Positions 60,722 to 64,000 of a DNA stretch of 64,000 bases are shown here, piece after piece; position 1 is the first letter of the stretch; the number at the start of each line of letters is the position of its first letter. This stretch comes from Streptomonospora nanhaiensis (GTDB lineage: Bacteria; Actinomycetota; Actinomycetes; Streptosporangiales; Streptosporangiaceae). The translations under genes and the position numbers were made by a program. The notes under the pieces are model-generated. The model made no database searches, was not told where the DNA came from, and saw only the letters and a program-made list of their open reading frames with translations. Location: contig NZ_CP113264.1 in assembly GCF_026642255.1 (NCBI RefSeq), positions 2,356,001-2,420,000 of the forward strand. The letters are read 5' to 3'.

Positions 60722-61325
60722 GCCCCCCGCACCCGGGCCCCGCACCGCCGAGGCGCCGCTGCCCGGGACCACGGAGCAGGCCCTCAAGATCACCGTCCTC
60801 GGGGGCTTCGGCGTCGGCAAGACCACCCTGGTGCGCTCGGTCAGCGAGATCCGGCCGCTCGACACCGAGGAGACCATGACGCGGGCGGGCGCGGCCGTCG
60901 ACGACCTGGAGGGCGTCGAGGGCAAGCGCGCCACCACCGTCGCCTTCGACTTCGGCCGCATCACCCTGGACGCCACCGCCGTCCTGTACGTGTTCGGGGC
61001 GCCCGGCCAGGAGCGCTTCTGGTTCCTGTGGGACCGCCTCTTCGCCGGGTCGCTCGGCGCGGTCGTCCTCGTGGACACCCGCCGCCTGGAGGAGTCCTGG
61101 TACGCCATCGACCGGCTGGAGGCCCAGGGGACCCCCTTCGTCGTCGCCCACAACGACTTCGGGGAGACCTCCCACGGCCTCGACGAGGTGCGCGCCGCCC
61201 TCGACCTCGACCCGGCCGTCCCGCTCGTGCGCTGCGACGCCCGCGAGCGCGACTCGGCCAAGCAGGTCCTGATCTCGCTGGTCCGGCACGTCCGCTCCCT
61301 CGTCGCGGCGCGGAGCGCCCGGTGA
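60702..61325 (+). CDS. Conservon GTP-binding protein (CvnD type)
   Basis: A 207-residue small Ras-like GTPase. G1 is LGGFGVGKTTLVRSV (about 32-46), the G3 position reads GAPGQERFWFLWD, where DxxG is replaced by APG, and the G4 position reads VAHNDF in place of NKxD. These changes are shared by the family. TTG 60702 is chosen because GGAGAAGG lies about 7 nt before it. GTP state is thought to be set by the kinase-like, roadblock and DUF742 proteins. The output is unknown, but in Streptomyces conservons affect development and antibiotic production. Confidence 0.92.
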   Translation: MHSTTSEPPAPGPRTAEAPLPGTTEQALKITVLGGFGVGKTTLVRSVSEIRPLDTEETMTRAGAAVDDLEGVEGKRATTVAFDFGRITLDATAVLYVFGAPGQERFWFLWDRLFAGSLGAVVLVDTRRLEESWYAIDRLEAQGTPFVVAHNDFGETSHGLDEVRAALDLDPAVPLVRCDARERDSAKQVLISLVRHVRSLVAARSAR

Positions 61326-61483
61326 GCGGCCCCGGCGAGGCCCCCCGGCCCCGGCCGCCCGCGCGGCACTAGCACCGGTGCCGGCGCCGCCGAGGTCCGG
61401 CACACGCCCATCCCCAGGCCACGCGCGCGACCGGGCACGAGCCGGTCGGCGCGGGGCAGCGCCCCCTCCAGGAGAGGAACCCC

Positions 61484-62701
61484 GTGCGAGGCCAGCCCGT
61501 CAAGCTGTACGACCCCGCGTTCAACGCCGACCCAGAGGGCTTCTACCGGTCCATGCGCGAGGAGCACGGGCCGGTCGTGCCCGTGCTCATGGACGGTGAC
61601 GTCCCCGCCTGGCTGGTCATCGGCTACCAGGAGCTCCACCACGTGCTGAGCGACCACGGCGTGTTCGCCCGCAGCCCCCGGCGCTGGAACGCCTGGGACA
61701 GGGTGCCGGAGAACTGGCCGCTGCTGCCGGTGCTGGTCCCGCTCCCCAACCTGCTCTCGGCGGAGGGCGAGGACCACCGGCGGCGGGTGCGGGCGGTCAA
61801 CGACGCCCTCGACGGCGCCGACCCGCACGAGCTGCGCATGGTCGCCACCCGCATCGCCGACCGCCTCGTCGACGGCTTCTGCGCCTCCTCCTCGGCCGAC
61901 CTGCGCTCCCAGTACGCCCAGCGCCTGCCCTCCCTGCTCCTGTGCTGGATGTACGGCATGGACGACGACCGGGGCGAGAGGATCGCCTCCCTCATGGGGA
62001 CCGTCTTCGACGCCGGCCCCGACTCCCAGAGGGCCCACGCCGAGATCGCCGCCGAGCTGGCCGGGCTGATCGCCGCCCGCAGGGCCGAGCCCGGGCCGGA
62101 CGTGGTCTCCCGGATGATCGCCCACCCCGCCGCCTACACGGAGGAGGACCTGGTCGCCGAGCTCGTGGCGGTCCTGGGCGGGGCCCACCAGACCACCTCG
62201 GAGTGGATCGGCAACGCGCTGCGCCTGATGCTCACCGACGACCGGTTCTCCGCCTCCCTGTCCGGGGCGCGCAGCAGCGTCCAGGAGGCCCTGACCGAGG
62301 TCCTGTGGGAGGACTCCCCGTCGCAGATGAACGCCGGCCGCTTCGCCGTCCACGACGTGGAGCTGGGCGGGAAGGTCGTCCGCAAGGGCGACCTGCTGCT
62401 GCTCGGGTACGCCGCGGCCAACAAGGACCCGCGCGTGCACGCCGGCCCGCGCGCGCCCGGCGGCGGGACCAACCACGCCCACCTGTCCTTCTCCCACGGA
62501 GAACACGGCTGCCCCCACGCCGCGCGGGGGACGGCCGAGACCATGGCCATCACGGCCATCGAGGTCCTGCTCGACCGTCTGCCCGACATCGAGCTGGCGG
62601 TACCCGCCGACGAGGTCCGGTGGCGTCCGTCGCCCTGGGTCCGGGGGGTCGTCTCCCTCCCGGTCACCTTCACTCCAGCACCCCCCCAAGGAGTCATCTG
62701 A
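61484..62701 (+). CDS. Cytochrome P450 lacking the ExxR arginine (CYP157-like)
   Basis: A 405-residue P450 in the conservon. The heme loop FSHGEHGCPHAARG has the axial Cys343. In the K-helix, where ExxR is normally absolute, the sequence is EALTEVLWED: E272-V-L-W275, with Trp in place of Arg. The Streptomyces CYP157 family is known to lack ExxR in this way. The I-helix reads LGGAHQTTSEW. It is probably an oxygenase or a non-catalytic partner with unusual fold constraints. GTG 61484 follows GGAGAGG. The stop shares a base with the start of the next P450 gene (TGATG). Confidence 0.92.
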   Translation: MRGQPVKLYDPAFNADPEGFYRSMREEHGPVVPVLMDGDVPAWLVIGYQELHHVLSDHGVFARSPRRWNAWDRVPENWPLLPVLVPLPNLLSAEGEDHRRRVRAVNDALDGADPHELRMVATRIADRLVDGFCASSSADLRSQYAQRLPSLLLCWMYGMDDDRGERIASLMGTVFDAGPDSQRAHAEIAAELAGLIAARRAEPGPDVVSRMIAHPAAYTEEDLVAELVAVLGGAHQTTSEWIGNALRLMLTDDRFSASLSGARSSVQEALTEVLWEDSPSQMNAGRFAVHDVELGGKVVRKGDLLLLGYAAANKDPRVHAGPRAPGGGTNHAHLSFSHGEHGCPHAARGTAETMAITAIEVLLDRLPDIELAVPADEVRWRPSPWVRGVVSLPVTFTPAPPQGVI

Positions 62702-63954
62702 TGCCCTGTCCCGTTCAGCACACCCCCGACGGAGCGGTCCTCGTCCACGCGGTGCCCGAGGACGTGCAGGCCGACCGCGAGCGCCTGTACCAGGAGGGCC
62801 CGGTCGTGCGGGTGGAGCTGCCCGGCGGCGTGCGCGCGTGGGCCACCACCCACCACGAGGTCAGCCGGGCCACGCTCAACGACCCCCGGTTCGTCAAGAG
62901 CGTCGCGCACTGGGCCGACTTCCAGAGCGGCGCGGTCACCGCGGAGTGGCCGCTGATGGGGACCATCCCCACCGACGACACCAACATGCTCGCCCTGGAC
63001 GGCGCGCCGCACCGCAGGATGCGCCGGCTCATCGCCAGCCCCTTCTCGGCGCGCCGGGTCGAGAGGCTGCGCCCGCGCATCGAGGCGCTGACCTCCAAGG
63101 CCCTGGACGCGCTGGAGGAGCGGGCGGGCGAGCGGCTGGACCTGCGGTCGGAGTTCACGTTCAAGGTGCCCATGGCCGTGATCGGCGAGCTGTACGGGGT
63201 GGCGGAGGAGGAGTACACCAACCTGGGCGAGATGTACGCCAAGCTCTTCTCCGGCACCACCGAGGAGGGGGAGCACCTCCAGATCTACGCGACCCTGTTC
63301 CAGTTCTTCGCGGAGATGACGGCCCGCAAGAGGGCGGCCGTGGACGAGCACGACGACTTCACCGCCGACCTGCTCCGGGCGGGCGAGGGGGAGGACGACG
63401 CCCTCAGCGACACGGAGATCGCCGTCACCCTGCTGACGGTGGTGGCGGCCGGGCACGAGACGACGGTCAACCTGCTCAACAACGTGGTGCGCGCGCTGCT
63501 CGCCCACCCCGGGCAGCTCGACCGGCTCAGGCGCGGCGAGGTCACGTGGGACGCGGTGGTCGAGGAGACCCTGCGCTACGACCCGCCCAACAACGTCATG
63601 ATGTTCCGGTTCGCCACCGAGGACGTCGAGATCGGCGGCCAGACCATCCGCAAGGGCGAGGCGCTGATGACGCACTACGGCGCCGCGACGCGGGACCGGC
63701 AGGAGTTCGGGGAGGAGCCGCACCCGTCGGTGTTCGACCCGGACCGGACGCAGGGCCGCCACATCTCCTTCGGGTACGGTCCGCACATCTGCCCCGGCGC
63801 GCCCCTGTCGCGCCTGGAGGCCGGGATCATCCTGCCGATGCTCTTCGAGCGCTTCCCCGACCTTCGCCTGGCGGTCCCGGACGAGGAGCTGGAGGTCGTG
63901 GCGGCGCTGTCGGTGACCAGCCTGCGGGAGTTCCCCGTCGTCCTGCGCCCGTAG
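62701..63954 (+). CDS. Cytochrome P450 (CYP154-like)
   Basis: A 417-residue, apparently normal P450: I-helix VVAAGHETTVNLL (A250 to T255), K-helix VVEETLRYDP with E289-T-L-R292, and the heme loop FGYGPHICPGAPLSRLEAG with Cys364. It overlaps the CYP157-like gene by one base, the same pair order seen in Streptomyces conservons (CYP157 with CYP154). CYP154 enzymes hydroxylate macrolides, steroids or aromatics; the substrate here is unknown. No ferredoxin gene is visible before the window end. Confidence 0.93.
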   Translation: MPCPVQHTPDGAVLVHAVPEDVQADRERLYQEGPVVRVELPGGVRAWATTHHEVSRATLNDPRFVKSVAHWADFQSGAVTAEWPLMGTIPTDDTNMLALDGAPHRRMRRLIASPFSARRVERLRPRIEALTSKALDALEERAGERLDLRSEFTFKVPMAVIGELYGVAEEEYTNLGEMYAKLFSGTTEEGEHLQIYATLFQFFAEMTARKRAAVDEHDDFTADLLRAGEGEDDALSDTEIAVTLLTVVAAGHETTVNLLNNVVRALLAHPGQLDRLRRGEVTWDAVVEETLRYDPPNNVMMFRFATEDVEIGGQTIRKGEALMTHYGAATRDRQEFGEEPHPSVFDPDRTQGRHISFGYGPHICPGAPLSRLEAGIILPMLFERFPDLRLAVPDEELEVVAALSVTSLREFPVVLRP

Positions 63955-63966
63955 ACGGTCCGGCCG

Positions 63967-64000
63967 GGGCAGGGGCCCCAGGGAGGGGCGGCCCCTGCCC
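63967..64000 (+). terminator. Hairpin terminator at the end of the conservon
   Basis: GGGCAGGGGCC (63967-63977) and GGCCCCTGCCC (63990-64000) form an 11-bp perfect stem with a 12-nt loop, just after the second P450 gene. The window ends here, so any T-run cannot be seen. Confidence 0.65.

Overview
This window is very GC-rich actinomycete chromosome. The WhiB-family protein, RbpA, a conservon with paired P450s, InhA-type FabI, DUF3090, an SCO1664-family protein and frequent GTG/TTG starts point to a Streptomyces-like or Nocardiopsis-like (Streptosporangiales) organism. The exact genus is inference. Nearly all genes look like ordinary core or semi-core chromosomal genes. I see no prophage, insertion sequence, CRISPR array, rRNA or tRNA.

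Layout. 1-2.8 kb: a sulfate-assimilation operon on the minus strand (siroheme sulfite reductase, a small zinc-ribbon protein, CysH cut by the window edge), preceded by a 29-codon Cys-rich leader peptide and a hairpin that look like an attenuator. 2.8-9.7 kb: envelope genes (BrkB/YihY, an unknown membrane protein, a membrane-anchored propeller-like protein, an Asp-Pro-repeat surface protein with a sortase signal), an MFS transporter and a GNAT. 9.8-19.5 kb: a phosphoribosyltransferase-hydrolase fusion, WhiB, YccF, AI-2E permease, ABC-F, small HTH protein, enoyl-CoA hydratase and a DEAD-box helicase with an RGG tail. 19.7-26.7 kb: transport and membrane genes, including a permease pair behind a likely Zur box, and an orphan histidine kinase. 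26.7-34.5 kb: a branched-chain amino-acid type binding lipoprotein, LysR, acyl-CoA dehydrogenase, Sfp-type phosphopantetheinyl transferase, a 44-residue membrane peptide, DeoR, a dolichol-phosphate-mannose-type synthase and an acidic DUF5709-like protein.

34.8-42.5 kb: a DHA2 MFS exporter, then a MacB/FtsX-type ABC exporter divergent from a NarL-type two-component pair that probably controls it. 42.5-46.5 kb: VOC protein, the fabG-fabI pair of type II fatty-acid synthesis, another SDR and a TetR regulator. 46.5-52.6 kb: a RecD-like protein with degraded ATPase motifs, a MarR regulator divergent from an unusual 758-residue protein fusing a luciferase-like flavin oxidoreductase to a BBE-type FAD oxidase, and an aldo/keto reductase. 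52.8-57.7 kb: the conserved uppP / histidine phosphatase / DUF3090 / SCO1664 group, a HAD-IIA hydrolase and rbpA behind a consensus-like SigR promoter. 58.6-64 kb: a complete conservon (sensor-kinase-like ATPase, roadblock, DUF742, GTPase, two P450s) with ATGA/TGATG-type overlaps. The first P450 lacks the ExxR arginine, as in the CYP157 family.

The most noteworthy items are the Cys leader/attenuator, the Zur and SigR sites, the degenerate RecD-like protein, the two-flavoenzyme fusion with its MarR partner, and the conservon with its ExxW P450. Several sharp palindromes mark likely operators in front of the acyl-CoA dehydrogenase, fabG, the binding lipoprotein and tetR.
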